In this document: piece after piece, positions 8,824 through 16,929 of the stretch
Layout: the number at the start of each line of letters is the position of its first letter
How positions within the stretch are numbered: position 1 is the first letter of the stretch
Notes under the pieces: model-generated
Databases searched by the model: none
The model's input: only the letters and a program-made list of their open reading frames with translations
What the model was told of the DNA's origin: nothing
Assembly: GCA_905203555.1 (NCBI GenBank)
Contig: CAJKWK010000011.1
Location: 1-56,662, forward strand
DNA from: an uncultured Lachnospiraceae bacterium
GTDB lineage: Bacteria > Bacillota > Clostridia > Lachnospirales > Lachnospiraceae
Direction of reading: 5' to 3'
Length of the DNA stretch: 56,662 nt
Made by a program: the position numbers and the translations under genes

Positions 8824-8837
8824 ATGTTGTTCAACAT
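8824..8837. promoter_or_regulatory. Candidate GntR operator O1
   Basis: ATGTTG-TT-CAACAT, a perfect 6-bp palindrome with a 2-bp centre. It lies just downstream of the predicted start of transcription and upstream of the S-component ribosome site. A near-identical copy lies 116 bp away on the other side of the promoter. Confidence 0.55.
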
Positions 8838-8855
8838 GTTTAATAAGTTACTGTC

Positions 8856-8884
8856 ATTTTATAAAACCTTTATAATTATGTCAA
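8856..8884 (-). promoter_or_regulatory. Strong sigma-A promoter of the ECF/SAM-hydrolase operon
   Basis: On the minus strand a perfect TTGACA (8879-8884) is followed after 17 bp by TAAAAT (8856-8861). Transcription would start near 8849 and read O1 before reaching the S-component gene. Confidence 0.75.
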
Positions 8885-8939
8885 TTGATTCTTTAAAAAC
8901 CCCATTAATTTGTTACTTTTCTCCAAAAATCAGTTCTTT

Positions 8940-8953
8940 ATATTGTTCAACAT
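8940..8953. promoter_or_regulatory. Candidate GntR operator O2
   Basis: ATATTG-TT-CAACAT, one base different from O1 (8824-8837). It is about 55 bp upstream of the -35 box. Two copies flanking one promoter suit repression by looping or by cooperative binding. Confidence 0.5.
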
Positions 8954-8968
8954 TTAAAAAATCCCACC

Positions 8969-9002
8969 AAAAAAGGTCCCGGAAAATCCGAAACCTTTTT
9001 TT
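8969..9002 (-). terminator. Terminator of the furanose transport/isomerase operon
   Basis: AAAAAAGGT and ACCTTTTTT enclose an inner CGGA/TCCG pairing with a 2-nt internal bulge. On the minus strand the hairpin ends in a run of T. It lies about 50 bp past the isomerase stop codon. Confidence 0.7.
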
Positions 9003-9048
9003 CAGACACATACCAAATATGCCCTGCCCCCATTTTTTATCGTATTGT

Positions 9049-10533
9049 TTATCTCCAAGGATTCTCTGTTGGATATCTGACACCTGCCGGCTGATTATAT
9101 CCAATCTCTTCTACCGGAACGCCAATATATTTAAATACCTCATATAAAGCTTTTCCGTAATTTCCAAAAGCAACTGCACCATGATGTGGATATCCACCTT
9201 CAATTAGTACATGACGGTAAAATCTTCCCATCTCCGGAATTGCGAATACTCCGATGGAGCCAAAGGATCTTGTTGCTACCGGAAGGATTTCTCCCTGCGC
9301 AATATATCCACGAAGAATATTATCTGCTGTACTCTGCAGACGGAAGAATGTGATATCTCCCGGAAGTAAATCGCCTTCTAATGTTCCCTGTGTTACTTCT
9401 TCCGGCAATGTTCTTGCCATAATCATCTGATATTTCATTACGCCGCAAGACAGCTTGCTGGATGCAGTATTTCCACAGTGGAATGCCATAAATGTATCTT
9501 TCTGTTCATAGTCAAATTTGCCTTTGATATCAGACTCATACATATCTGCCGGTACAGAGTTGTTGATATCCAACAAAGTTACTGCATCCTGACTGATAAC
9601 AGTTCCGATAAATTCACTCAATGCCCCGTAAATGTCTACTTCACAAGAAACCGGAATTCCCTGTGCTGCAAGACGGCTGTTTACATAACATGGCACAAAT
9701 CCAAACTGTGTCTGGAATGCCGGCCAGCATTTTCCTGCAATTGTTACATATTTACGATATCCTCTGTGCTCTTCGATCCAGTCTTTCAAAGTCAGTTCAT
9801 ACTGAGCCAGTTTTGCCAGAATCTCCGGTTTCTTATTGCCTTCACCCAGTTCTTCTTCCATTTCTTTTACAACTGCCGGAATTCTCTCATCTCCTGCATG
9901 CTTATTGAACGCTTCAAACAAATCCAGTTCTGAATTTTCTTCAATCTCTACACCAAGATTGTAAAGCTGTTTGATTGGTGCATTACAAGCAAGGAAGTTC
10001 AACGGTCTAGGACCAAAGCTAATAATTTTCAAATTCTGTAATCCGTCTACCGCACGTGCAATCGGAAGGAACTCATGAATCATATCTGCACATTCTTCTG
10101 CTGTTCCAACTGGATATTCCGGAATATATGCTTTTACATTACGAAGCTTCAAATTGTAGCTTGCATTTAACATACCACAATACGCATCTCCACGACCTTG
10201 GATCAAATTATCTCCTGTCTCCTCAGCCGCTGCTACAAACATTTTCGGACCTTCAAAATGTTTTGCAAGAAGTGTCTCGGAAATTTCAGGACCGAAATTT
10301 CCAAGATAAACACAAAGTGCATTACATCCTGCTTTTTTAATATCCTCTAATGCCTGCACCATATGAATTTCACTTTCCACAATACAGATCGGACATTCAT
10401 AAATATCTTCTGCATCATATTTTTCACAATAGGCTTCTACTAATGCTTTTCTTCTATTTACAGATAAACTCTCAGGAAAGCAATCTCTGCTGACTGCTAC
10501 AATACCAACTTTTATTTTAGGAATGTTAATCAT
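9049..10533 (-). CDS. L-arabinose/L-fucose isomerase family protein
   Basis: 494 residues, cytosolic. The fold-typical N-terminal domain (KVGIVAVSRDCFPESL), the mid-domain LKIISFGPRP and FVPCYVNSRLAAQGIPVSCEVDIYGALSEF, and the C-terminal DINNSVPAD...FHCGNT are features of the arabinose/fucose isomerase superfamily, where Glu and His residues hold a metal and interconvert aldose and ketose. It is not a close match to classical AraA, so the exact sugar is open. Being the last gene of a furanose importer operon inside an arabinan-type locus, L-arabinose is the most likely substrate. AAAGGAGA lies 9 nt before the ATG. No kinase or epimerase gene for later steps is in the window. Confidence 0.8.
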   Translation of the reverse strand: MINIPKIKVGIVAVSRDCFPESLSVNRRKALVEAYCEKYDAEDIYECPICIVESEIHMVQALEDIKKAGCNALCVYLGNFGPEISETLLAKHFEGPKMFVAAAEETGDNLIQGRGDAYCGMLNASYNLKLRNVKAYIPEYPVGTAEECADMIHEFLPIARAVDGLQNLKIISFGPRPLNFLACNAPIKQLYNLGVEIEENSELDLFEAFNKHAGDERIPAVVKEMEEELGEGNKKPEILAKLAQYELTLKDWIEEHRGYRKYVTIAGKCWPAFQTQFGFVPCYVNSRLAAQGIPVSCEVDIYGALSEFIGTVISQDAVTLLDINNSVPADMYESDIKGKFDYEQKDTFMAFHCGNTASSKLSCGVMKYQMIMARTLPEEVTQGTLEGDLLPGDITFFRLQSTADNILRGYIAQGEILPVATRSFGSIGVFAIPEMGRFYRHVLIEGGYPHHGAVAFGNYGKALYEVFKYIGVPVEEIGYNQPAGVRYPTENPWR

Positions 10534-10547
10534 AATCTCTATCTCCT

Positions 10548-11597
10548 TTAATTTGATTTGCTCTTACGTGACATAATCACACTCTGGATTACAAGGAAGA
10601 GACAAAGCATTGCCGCAACTGTAATTCCTGTCCACCAAGCCTGATCCAGACCTGCGGAAGATACAATATTCTGAATGGTACTCAAGGACAGAACACCAAA
10701 GAATGTTCCAATAATGTTTCCAACTCCACCTGTCAGCAATGTACCACCGATAATGGAAGATGCAATTGCATTCATCTCCATACCTGTTGCATGAGATGCT
10801 GCTCCTGAACCTACATGAAGGAAGTATACATATCCTCCGATACCTGCCAGCAGACCACAGAGAAGGTGTGCCAGGAAACGAGTTCTCTTTACGTTGATTC
10901 CAAGCATCAAAGCACTCTGTCTGTTACCACCTACTGCATAGAAACTTCTTCCGAGTTTTGTATACCGCAGTACGAAGAACAAAATCACAACCAAAAGTAC
11001 CGCTACAATTACACCGATTTCTACATAAGCATCTACATATTTACCAATTCTGTTTACAGTTCCCATTCCCGGAACGATCACACGTGTATCTTTCAATGCC
11101 ACAAATGCCTCATTCTCTACGTTAAATGGATTTGTATGTACAATTGTTGTCATACCACGTGCAAAGAACATTCCTGCCAATGATACGATAAATGGCTGAA
11201 TATCAAGGTATGCTACCAAATATCCCTGAACAATACCGAATGCCAAACCGATACCAAGTGCAATCAACAGGGAAACAACTACGTTTCCACCCATGTGATC
11301 CAGATACACAGCACAGCACATACTTACCAGTGCTGCCACACCACCTACGGAAATATCGATACTTCCTGTGATCATAACAATACTCAGTCCACATGATGCA
11401 ATCAAAAGAGCTGCATTCGCATTTAAAATATTAAAGAATGTCTGTGGTTTCAAGAAACCGCCGCCCTGGAACAAAATTGCTCCGATATACATTAAGAAGA
11501 ATACAATTACGGTAATCATCAGAAGCAAATTTGTATCTGACATATTTTTCAAGTTAAATTTCTTTTTTCCGGTTGCTGTCTTTTTTGTTTTTCCCAT
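10548..11597 (-). CDS. Sugar ABC transporter permease, YjfF-like
   Basis: 349 residues with about nine to ten membrane helices. It matches RbsC/YjfF permeases: GSIDISVGGVAAL, AYLDIQPFIVSLAGMFFARG, and the coupling segment FYAVGGNRQSALMLGINV followed by ASSIIGGTLLTGGVGNIIGT. It forms a heterodimeric pore with the adjacent YtfT-like permease. The start ATG follows AAAGGAGG, which sits inside the end of the upstream permease gene, so the two are coupled (1 bp apart). In E. coli the YjfF/YtfT pair carries galactofuranose; arabinofuranose fits this locus better. Confidence 0.88.
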   Translation of the reverse strand: MGKTKKTATGKKKFNLKNMSDTNLLLMITVIVFFLMYIGAILFQGGGFLKPQTFFNILNANAALLIASCGLSIVMITGSIDISVGGVAALVSMCCAVYLDHMGGNVVVSLLIALGIGLAFGIVQGYLVAYLDIQPFIVSLAGMFFARGMTTIVHTNPFNVENEAFVALKDTRVIVPGMGTVNRIGKYVDAYVEIGVIVAVLLVVILFFVLRYTKLGRSFYAVGGNRQSALMLGINVKRTRFLAHLLCGLLAGIGGYVYFLHVGSGAASHATGMEMNAIASSIIGGTLLTGGVGNIIGTFFGVLSLSTIQNIVSSAGLDQAWWTGITVAAMLCLFLVIQSVIMSRKSKSN

Positions 11598-11598
11598 T

Positions 11599-12663
11599 TT
11601 AAGCAGCCTCCTTTGCCTGTAATTTAAACTTCTTTGTTAATCCAGCCATTTTCTTTCTCACCGCCGGTGCACTAAATACAACAAGCGCAATTACAACAAC
11701 TGCCTTGTATGCTGAAAGCGCAGCAGACTCTACATTAAATTTATAAAGTGTTGTTGTCAAAAACTGAATTACATATGCTCCCAAAATAGAAGCTGTCATA
11801 TTGAACTTTCCACCGCTCAGAGCATTTCCGCCAAGAGCAACTGCAAGGATTGCGTCCATCTCGATATCTTTTGCAATAACAGAGTAGTTAATAGAAGATA
11901 AACGGCTTACCTTGATCAGACCTACAACGGCCACACACACACCCAGGATTACAAAGGAGATGAATTTGATAAATGCCGGATTCAATCCATTCAATCTGGA
12001 TGAATTTGCATTAATACCTACTGCCTGTGTATATAATCCAAGGTTTGTATATTTCAGCGCCAATGCTGTGATCAGTACACAGATCAGCATAATAAATACC
12101 GGTGTCGGAATCGGAATTCCCGGAATAAATCCACCATATACACCAAAAGATTCCTCACTGATTACCGGAAGTTCATTGTTATTGATCCAGGCTGCAATAG
12201 AACGTCCTGCTGTATACAAGATCAATGTTGCAATCATTGGCTGGATATTGAACTTCGCTACCAAAATTCCGTTGAATGCTCCACACAGCATTGCTGCTAC
12301 GCAGGCTGCCAAAAACGCTACGATTACCGGTGCCTGAAGTTCATCCGGACGGGAATTTGTTCCGCAAAGTACACGAAGGATTACAGAACCTGCAATGGCT
12401 ACTGTTGCTCCTACACTGATGTCCTGTCCGCCGGACGCCGCTGTAACCAATGTCATACCGATTGCAAGAATTGCAAGCTCTGAACCGTAGTCCAGAATGG
12501 TAATCAGATAACCGGACAACACCGGATCACCTGCACTATTTACACCCATTGTAATTTTATAGAAAGACGGATCAATGATCAGATTAAATAAAGCAAGAAT
12601 AATCAATGCTACAATCGGAATGAAGATCTGCTTTCCTTTCATTTTATTTATCATGTTCTTCAT
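11599..12663 (-). CDS. Sugar ABC transporter permease, YtfT-like
   Basis: 354 residues with about nine to ten membrane helices and the RbsC-family signatures ASGGQDISVGATVAIAGS, AKFNIQPMIATLILYTAGRS, YTQAVGINANSSRLNGLN and DAILAVALGGNALSGGKFN. It has a basic N-terminus (MINKMKGKQ) and a Lys-rich cytoplasmic C-terminus. GGAGGTGA lies 9 nt before the ATG at 12663, just past the ATPase stop. It partners the YjfF-like permease to build the membrane channel of the furanose importer. Confidence 0.88.
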   Translation of the reverse strand: MKNMINKMKGKQIFIPIVALIILALFNLIIDPSFYKITMGVNSAGDPVLSGYLITILDYGSELAILAIGMTLVTAASGGQDISVGATVAIAGSVILRVLCGTNSRPDELQAPVIVAFLAACVAAMLCGAFNGILVAKFNIQPMIATLILYTAGRSIAAWINNNELPVISEESFGVYGGFIPGIPIPTPVFIMLICVLITALALKYTNLGLYTQAVGINANSSRLNGLNPAFIKFISFVILGVCVAVVGLIKVSRLSSINYSVIAKDIEMDAILAVALGGNALSGGKFNMTASILGAYVIQFLTTTLYKFNVESAALSAYKAVVVIALVVFSAPAVRKKMAGLTKKFKLQAKEAA

Positions 12664-12665
12664 AA

Positions 12666-14192
12666 TTAATTGTCACCTCCGGCAATCGTCGCCATAATAC
12701 TGCTTTGTGCCAATTCATCACCTGACAGTTCGCCAACAACCCTGCGGTCACGCATAACAACCAGTCGTGAACAAGTACGAAGCATCTCATCTGTTTCAGA
12801 TGAAATAAATGTTACACTCATACCTTCAGAAGCAAGTTTCAATACTAATTTCTGAATCTCTATCTTTGTACCTACATCAATTCCTCGTGTTGGTTCATCC
12901 AAAATCAAATATTCCGGATGGGTCAAAAGCCAACGAGCCAGAATTACTTTCTGCTGGTTACCACCTGACAACGCTTTGATCGGAGTATCCGCTGATGCGG
13001 TCTTAATCTCCAGCAGTTTGATATATTCTTCTGCAAATTTATTCTTCTCTGCTTTTGAGAACGGACGGAAGAATCCACGCAGTACCTGTGCCGCAAGAAT
13101 GATATTATCTCTTACAGACAGATCTCCTACGATACCATCCATCTTACGGTCTTCCGGAAGATATGCGATTCCCTGTTTCATAGCATCCAATGGTTTCGAA
13201 ATCTTAATTTCTTTTCCATTTTTCTTCATCTTACCATGGATAACTCTGTCTGCTCCAAAGATTGCACGCACACACTCACTACGGCCTGAACCAAGCAAAC
13301 CGGTAAATCCATTGACTTCTCCTTTTTTAATATAGAAATCAAATGGCTTAATGCCTGCGTTACTCTGCAATCCTTCTGCCTCAAAAAGAGGTTTTTCTCC
13401 GTCTTTGCTCTCATAAGCCTTCTGTTCGCCCTTAATATCGGACATATCATCCAATTCCTTACCAAGCATCGTTGCTACAAGTTTTACTCTTGGCAAGTCT
13501 TTAATTTCATATTCACCGACAAGTTTACCGTCTCTCAGTACCGTAATCTTGTCACATACTTCGTATACCTGATCCAGGAAGTGTGTTACGAAAATAATTC
13601 CAACACCTTTTGCTTTCAGGTCACGCATCAGTCCAAACAATTTCTCTACTTCCTGCTCATCCAGAGAAGATGTCGGCTCATCCAAAATCAATACCTTACA
13701 ATCCATATCTATAGCACGGGCAATTGCTACCATCTGCTGAATTGCAATAGAACAGCTGGATAACTGTTGTGTTGCCTTTGCCGGAATATCCAGCGTCTGG
13801 AGGATCTTATCTGCATCCTCATTCATTTTTTTCCAGTTTGTACAGATATTTTTTCCTCGTCCGATGTACATGTTTTCTGCCACTGACAGATTCGGACACA
13901 ATGTAATTTCCTGATATACTGTACTAATTCCAAGATTCTGTGCATCCTGTGGGGAACGGATTACTGCCGCTTTGTCAAGCCCCTTCAGATAAATTTCTCC
14001 TTCATCTTTTTCGTATACTCCGGTCAGCACCTTGATCAATGTCGATTTTCCAGCTCCATTTTCGCCCATCAGCGCATGGATTTCACCTTCACACAATGTA
14101 AAATCTACTGCCTGCAGCGCCTGGACACCGGGAAAGCCTTTATGTATATTTCGCATTTCCAATACAGATTTCTCTTTCACCAGCGTATTCAC
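12666..14192 (-). CDS. Sugar ABC transporter ATPase, YtfR/RbsA-like (double ABC)
   Basis: 508 residues with two ABC domains, the standard form for CUT2 sugar importers. Domain 1: Walker A GENGAGKST, degenerate signature SSCSIAIQQMVAIARA, Walker B VLILDEPTSSLDEQE. Domain 2: degenerate Walker A GLLGSGRSE, good signature LSGGNQQKVILARWL, Walker B YLILDEPTRGIDVG. The complementary degeneration of the two halves is normal for this family. Translation starts at GTG 14192, with AAAGGTG about 8 nt upstream. A perfect GC-rich hairpin separates it from the binding-protein gene, which should lower its expression relative to that gene. Confidence 0.9.
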   Translation of the reverse strand: MNTLVKEKSVLEMRNIHKGFPGVQALQAVDFTLCEGEIHALMGENGAGKSTLIKVLTGVYEKDEGEIYLKGLDKAAVIRSPQDAQNLGISTVYQEITLCPNLSVAENMYIGRGKNICTNWKKMNEDADKILQTLDIPAKATQQLSSCSIAIQQMVAIARAIDMDCKVLILDEPTSSLDEQEVEKLFGLMRDLKAKGVGIIFVTHFLDQVYEVCDKITVLRDGKLVGEYEIKDLPRVKLVATMLGKELDDMSDIKGEQKAYESKDGEKPLFEAEGLQSNAGIKPFDFYIKKGEVNGFTGLLGSGRSECVRAIFGADRVIHGKMKKNGKEIKISKPLDAMKQGIAYLPEDRKMDGIVGDLSVRDNIILAAQVLRGFFRPFSKAEKNKFAEEYIKLLEIKTASADTPIKALSGGNQQKVILARWLLTHPEYLILDEPTRGIDVGTKIEIQKLVLKLASEGMSVTFISSETDEMLRTCSRLVVMRDRRVVGELSGDELAQSSIMATIAGGDN

Positions 14193-14234
14193 CTCTTCAC
14201 CTTTATTTGTTTACTCTTCTTGTTTTTAAAGTAA

Positions 14235-14261
14235 TACAGGCGCGGTAAACCCGCGCCTGTA
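14235..14261 (-). other. Intercistronic GC-rich hairpin between binding protein and ATPase genes
   Basis: An 11-bp perfect stem, TACAGGCGCGG (14235-14245) with CCGCGCCTGTA (14251-14261), loop TAAAC. On the minus strand no strong T run follows it. It is better read as an mRNA-stabilising or attenuating hairpin at the 3' end of the binding-protein message than as a full terminator. Confidence 0.7.
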
Positions 14262-14301
14262 AAGTCAGTCACTTAGATACCTTCTACTTCCAATCCACTT
14301 A

Positions 14302-15297
14302 TTAGATTCCGTATGTATCAACATCTTCCTGTGTGATTGTTGTTGCATCAAATCCTTTTTCGTCCATGATGATTGTCTTCTCTTCGATTTCTTCACCATT
14401 TTCAATTTTCTTGATTACTTCATCAATATATGCAGCCTGGAATGGATTGCACTGTCCATCATAGTTCCAGTTCTGAGCCAGAAGTTCTTCCAATGCCCAC
14501 TTATTGCAGTCAAATCCCATAATTACAACGTCTTTTCCAACACCATGAGAAATATTAGCTTTGTCAAGAGCTGCTACAGCACCTTTTGCCATATCATCGT
14601 TCTCAGCGTAAATAACGTTGAATTTCTGACCTGCATCAATTGCGGACTGTACGATCTGCTGTGCTTTCTCTGCGTTCCACTCTGCTGTCTGCTGTGTTAC
14701 AATGTTCCATCCTTCTTCTTTTGCCATTGCATCCAAAGCCTCAGAACGTCCTTTCTGTGCAGCGGATCCCATAACTCCCTGAAGGTGAATGATGTTGTAC
14801 TCACCAAGTTCCTGATCTTTCAGCCATGTAGCAGCTGTCTCACCTTCTTTTGCCATATCAGATACGATAGATGCTTCGTAAAGGCTCTCATCTGCATCAA
14901 TTGTACGGTCGAAAAGGATTACTCTTGTTCCTGCATCCTGTGCATCTTTCAATACGGAATCCCAGCCTGATGTATCTGCTGCTGATAACAGAAGATAATC
15001 AACTCCATCCTGAATGAACTTCTGAGCTGCTGTAATCTGCTCATCGTTCTTAAGGCTGTATGCGAAAGAAGCGTCATATCCGTTTTCTTCAGTAAACATT
15101 TCTTTTAAGTCTTTGTCGTTTGCTGTACGGAATCCGGACTCATTTGGGTCATTGTTGATAATACCAACTTTGATTGTTCCACCGTCGCTGCCTGCATCTG
15201 CTGCATCATCTGCAGGTGCTTCTTTCTGACCACATCCGATCGCTGCTGTTGCTACCATTGCTACACATAATAAGATACTTACGATTTTTTTCTTCAT
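14302..15297 (-). CDS. Sugar-binding lipoprotein, YtfQ-like (furanose ABC importer)
   Basis: 331 residues. A lipoprotein signal peptide ends in the lipobox AAIGC, followed by an acidic, flexible linker. The rest is a periplasmic-binding-protein type 1 domain (KVGIINNDPNESGFRTAND, DYLLLSAADTSGWDSVL, RVILFDRTIDADESLYEA) that resembles E. coli YtfQ, the galactofuranose receptor. It is anchored outside the membrane and delivers sugar to the two permeases downstream. AAGGGAGGA lies about 8 nt before the ATG. It is the first gene of the operon and has a clear homologue in the sensory operon next door (18567-19628). Arabinofuranose or galactofuranose is the likely ligand. Confidence 0.9.
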   Translation of the reverse strand: MKKKIVSILLCVAMVATAAIGCGQKEAPADDAADAGSDGGTIKVGIINNDPNESGFRTANDKDLKEMFTEENGYDASFAYSLKNDEQITAAQKFIQDGVDYLLLSAADTSGWDSVLKDAQDAGTRVILFDRTIDADESLYEASIVSDMAKEGETAATWLKDQELGEYNIIHLQGVMGSAAQKGRSEALDAMAKEEGWNIVTQQTAEWNAEKAQQIVQSAIDAGQKFNVIYAENDDMAKGAVAALDKANISHGVGKDVVIMGFDCNKWALEELLAQNWNYDGQCNPFQAAYIDEVIKKIENGEEIEEKTIIMDEKGFDATTITQEDVDTYGI

Positions 15298-15356
15298 GAT
15301 AAAAATCCTCCCTTAGTCTTTTTTCCGGTTTCTTTGTCTCCCCGGTTGATGAGTTA

Positions 15357-15385
15357 ACTATACGGATTTTTTCACGTTTTTTAAA
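15357..15385 (-). promoter_or_regulatory. Probable promoter of the furanose transporter operon
   Basis: Minus strand: TTTAAA (15380-15385), 17 bp, TATAGT (15357-15362). The good -10 and poor -35 suit an activator-dependent promoter, here the AraC-type regulator encoded just upstream. Confidence 0.45.
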
Positions 15386-15398
15386 CCATCTATCTTCA

Positions 15399-15444
15399 GT
15401 AAAAAGTATATAATTTTTTAATTTTTGATTTTTTTTTTAATTTT
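15399..15444. promoter_or_regulatory. A/T-tract upstream of the transporter promoter (candidate activator site)
   Basis: On the minus strand two AAAAATTAAAAA-like units flank AAAAAAAATCAAA, roughly one to two helical turns apart and about 40-80 bp upstream of the -10. A similar AAAAAAAATCAAA stretch lies upstream of the GH43 operon (near 33843-33855). It may bind the response regulator or act as an UP element. Confidence 0.35.
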
Positions 15445-16926
15445 TTACGATAAATTTGTGATTTTTTCAGGTAAGCATATTGTTGCCTCTGTACCTACAT
15501 CTTCTTCACTTTCAATTTCCAGTCCATACTCATCTCCATAATAATATTTAATCCTCTGATTGACATTCGCCAGTCCAAAACTATCGCTCTCTTTCTGATC
15601 GACACGTCTTTCAATATTGTTTCTCAAAGCCTCTAACGTTTCTTTTGACATTCCTTTTCCATTATCACTCACCTTAAAGACCAGGTGATTACCTTCCCGA
15701 TATCCCCCTACCAAGATTCTGCTCTTTCCTCTCTTTTTCTTCACCCCATGATACAGTGCATTTTCCACCAAAGGCTGTAAAAGAAGTTTCGGAATCTTAT
15801 ATTCCAGAATACCGCTTTCCATCTCTATCTCATATTCCATAATATCCTGATATCGAAATCCCTGGATTCTCAGATAACTCTCAATATGTGATTTTTCCTC
15901 ACGTACAGAAACAAAATCCTTTCCCTGCGCCAATGTTGTCCGAAAGAAATTGGATAAATACGTTACCATAGAGATCACATCTTCTTTTTGATTATCCTCT
16001 GCCAGCCAGACAATAGCATCCAATGTATTGTATAAAAAATGCGGATTGATCTGCTCCTGCAGAAGTTTGGTCTCCATCAGATGCAGATTCTTTTCTTTTT
16101 CCTTGATATTGTCCACCAGACTTCCAATTTCTCCGGTCATATTGTTAAAACTATCCGCCAACACTTGTATTTCCCGGATATTCGCTTCATCCGCCCGAGC
16201 AGTAAAATCTCCCTCTGACACTTTCTCTGTCAATTTGCAAAGCCCCCGAACCGGTCCTGTAATGCTGCGAACTGCCCGGAAAGTCAAAATGACAGCAAGA
16301 TAAATTGCCAATGCAATAATCAATATACACAGCGTCCTGATCCGGTTATCATATTTTTTCTGAAAATTACAAACCTGCTGCAGCTGTAATGTTTCTACAC
16401 GAATGTATTCCTGAATGCCTTCTTCAATAATGGTTGTCAGCATATAAATATTTTCATCCAGATACTTCATGTTCTCTTCATATTTACCACTTTTCTGGAT
16501 CATCTCCTCCAGGGTCTGCATATTCACATTCAACGCATTCAGCGTATTCGACAACCGGATAATCTGATTGTGGTTGAGCTCAACCATTGTCATATCAGAC
16601 AGTTCCCGGCATTTCTCTTTTAGCTCCTCGATGGATTGATATGGATCTACCGTTACAATTCCATTTACAGTAACTTCCCCATCTCCCAATTCCTGAAAAC
16701 TAACTTTCCGAACAACTGCCAGATAGGCACTGTAATCCATCGCCTCTTTAAAGCCAAAACTTTCATTTGCGTAAATAATACTTTTCGTAATGTCAGAATA
16801 GGTCTTCGTAGACTCCATCACCGCATGCAAACTATAGATCAACGCAAAAAGCATGGGCAGAAATACAACAAGCACAATCATAACAAGTCTCTTGTTAAGC
16901 GATACCTTTTTTGTCTCCTTTTCCAT
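15445..16926 (-). CDS. Sensor histidine kinase, YesM/LytS type
   Basis: 493 residues. Layout: a first membrane helix (about 14-34), an extracellular sensor region (35-195), a second helix (197-217), a HAMP linker (218-270), a His_kinase domain with the phospho-acceptor His296 in INPHFLYNT, then an HATPase domain with N-box LLQPLVENALYHG and G-box VSDNGKGMS. It should phosphorylate the response regulator encoded 3 bp upstream. The extracellular part has no recognised ligand pocket and probably reads sugar through the membrane-anchored binding protein at 18567-19628. AAAGGGA lies 6-9 nt before the ATG. Confidence 0.92.
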   Translation of the reverse strand: MEKETKKVSLNKRLVMIVLVVFLPMLFALIYSLHAVMESTKTYSDITKSIIYANESFGFKEAMDYSAYLAVVRKVSFQELGDGEVTVNGIVTVDPYQSIEELKEKCRELSDMTMVELNHNQIIRLSNTLNALNVNMQTLEEMIQKSGKYEENMKYLDENIYMLTTIIEEGIQEYIRVETLQLQQVCNFQKKYDNRIRTLCILIIALAIYLAVILTFRAVRSITGPVRGLCKLTEKVSEGDFTARADEANIREIQVLADSFNNMTGEIGSLVDNIKEKEKNLHLMETKLLQEQINPHFLYNTLDAIVWLAEDNQKEDVISMVTYLSNFFRTTLAQGKDFVSVREEKSHIESYLRIQGFRYQDIMEYEIEMESGILEYKIPKLLLQPLVENALYHGVKKKRGKSRILVGGYREGNHLVFKVSDNGKGMSKETLEALRNNIERRVDQKESDSFGLANVNQRIKYYYGDEYGLEIESEEDVGTEATICLPEKITNLS

Positions 16927-16929
16927 ATC

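Noticed and set aside
9478..9933. 151-codon plus-strand frame opposite the isomerase gene
   Set aside because: No ribosome site or recognisable motif, and it is antisense to a complete isomerase-family gene.
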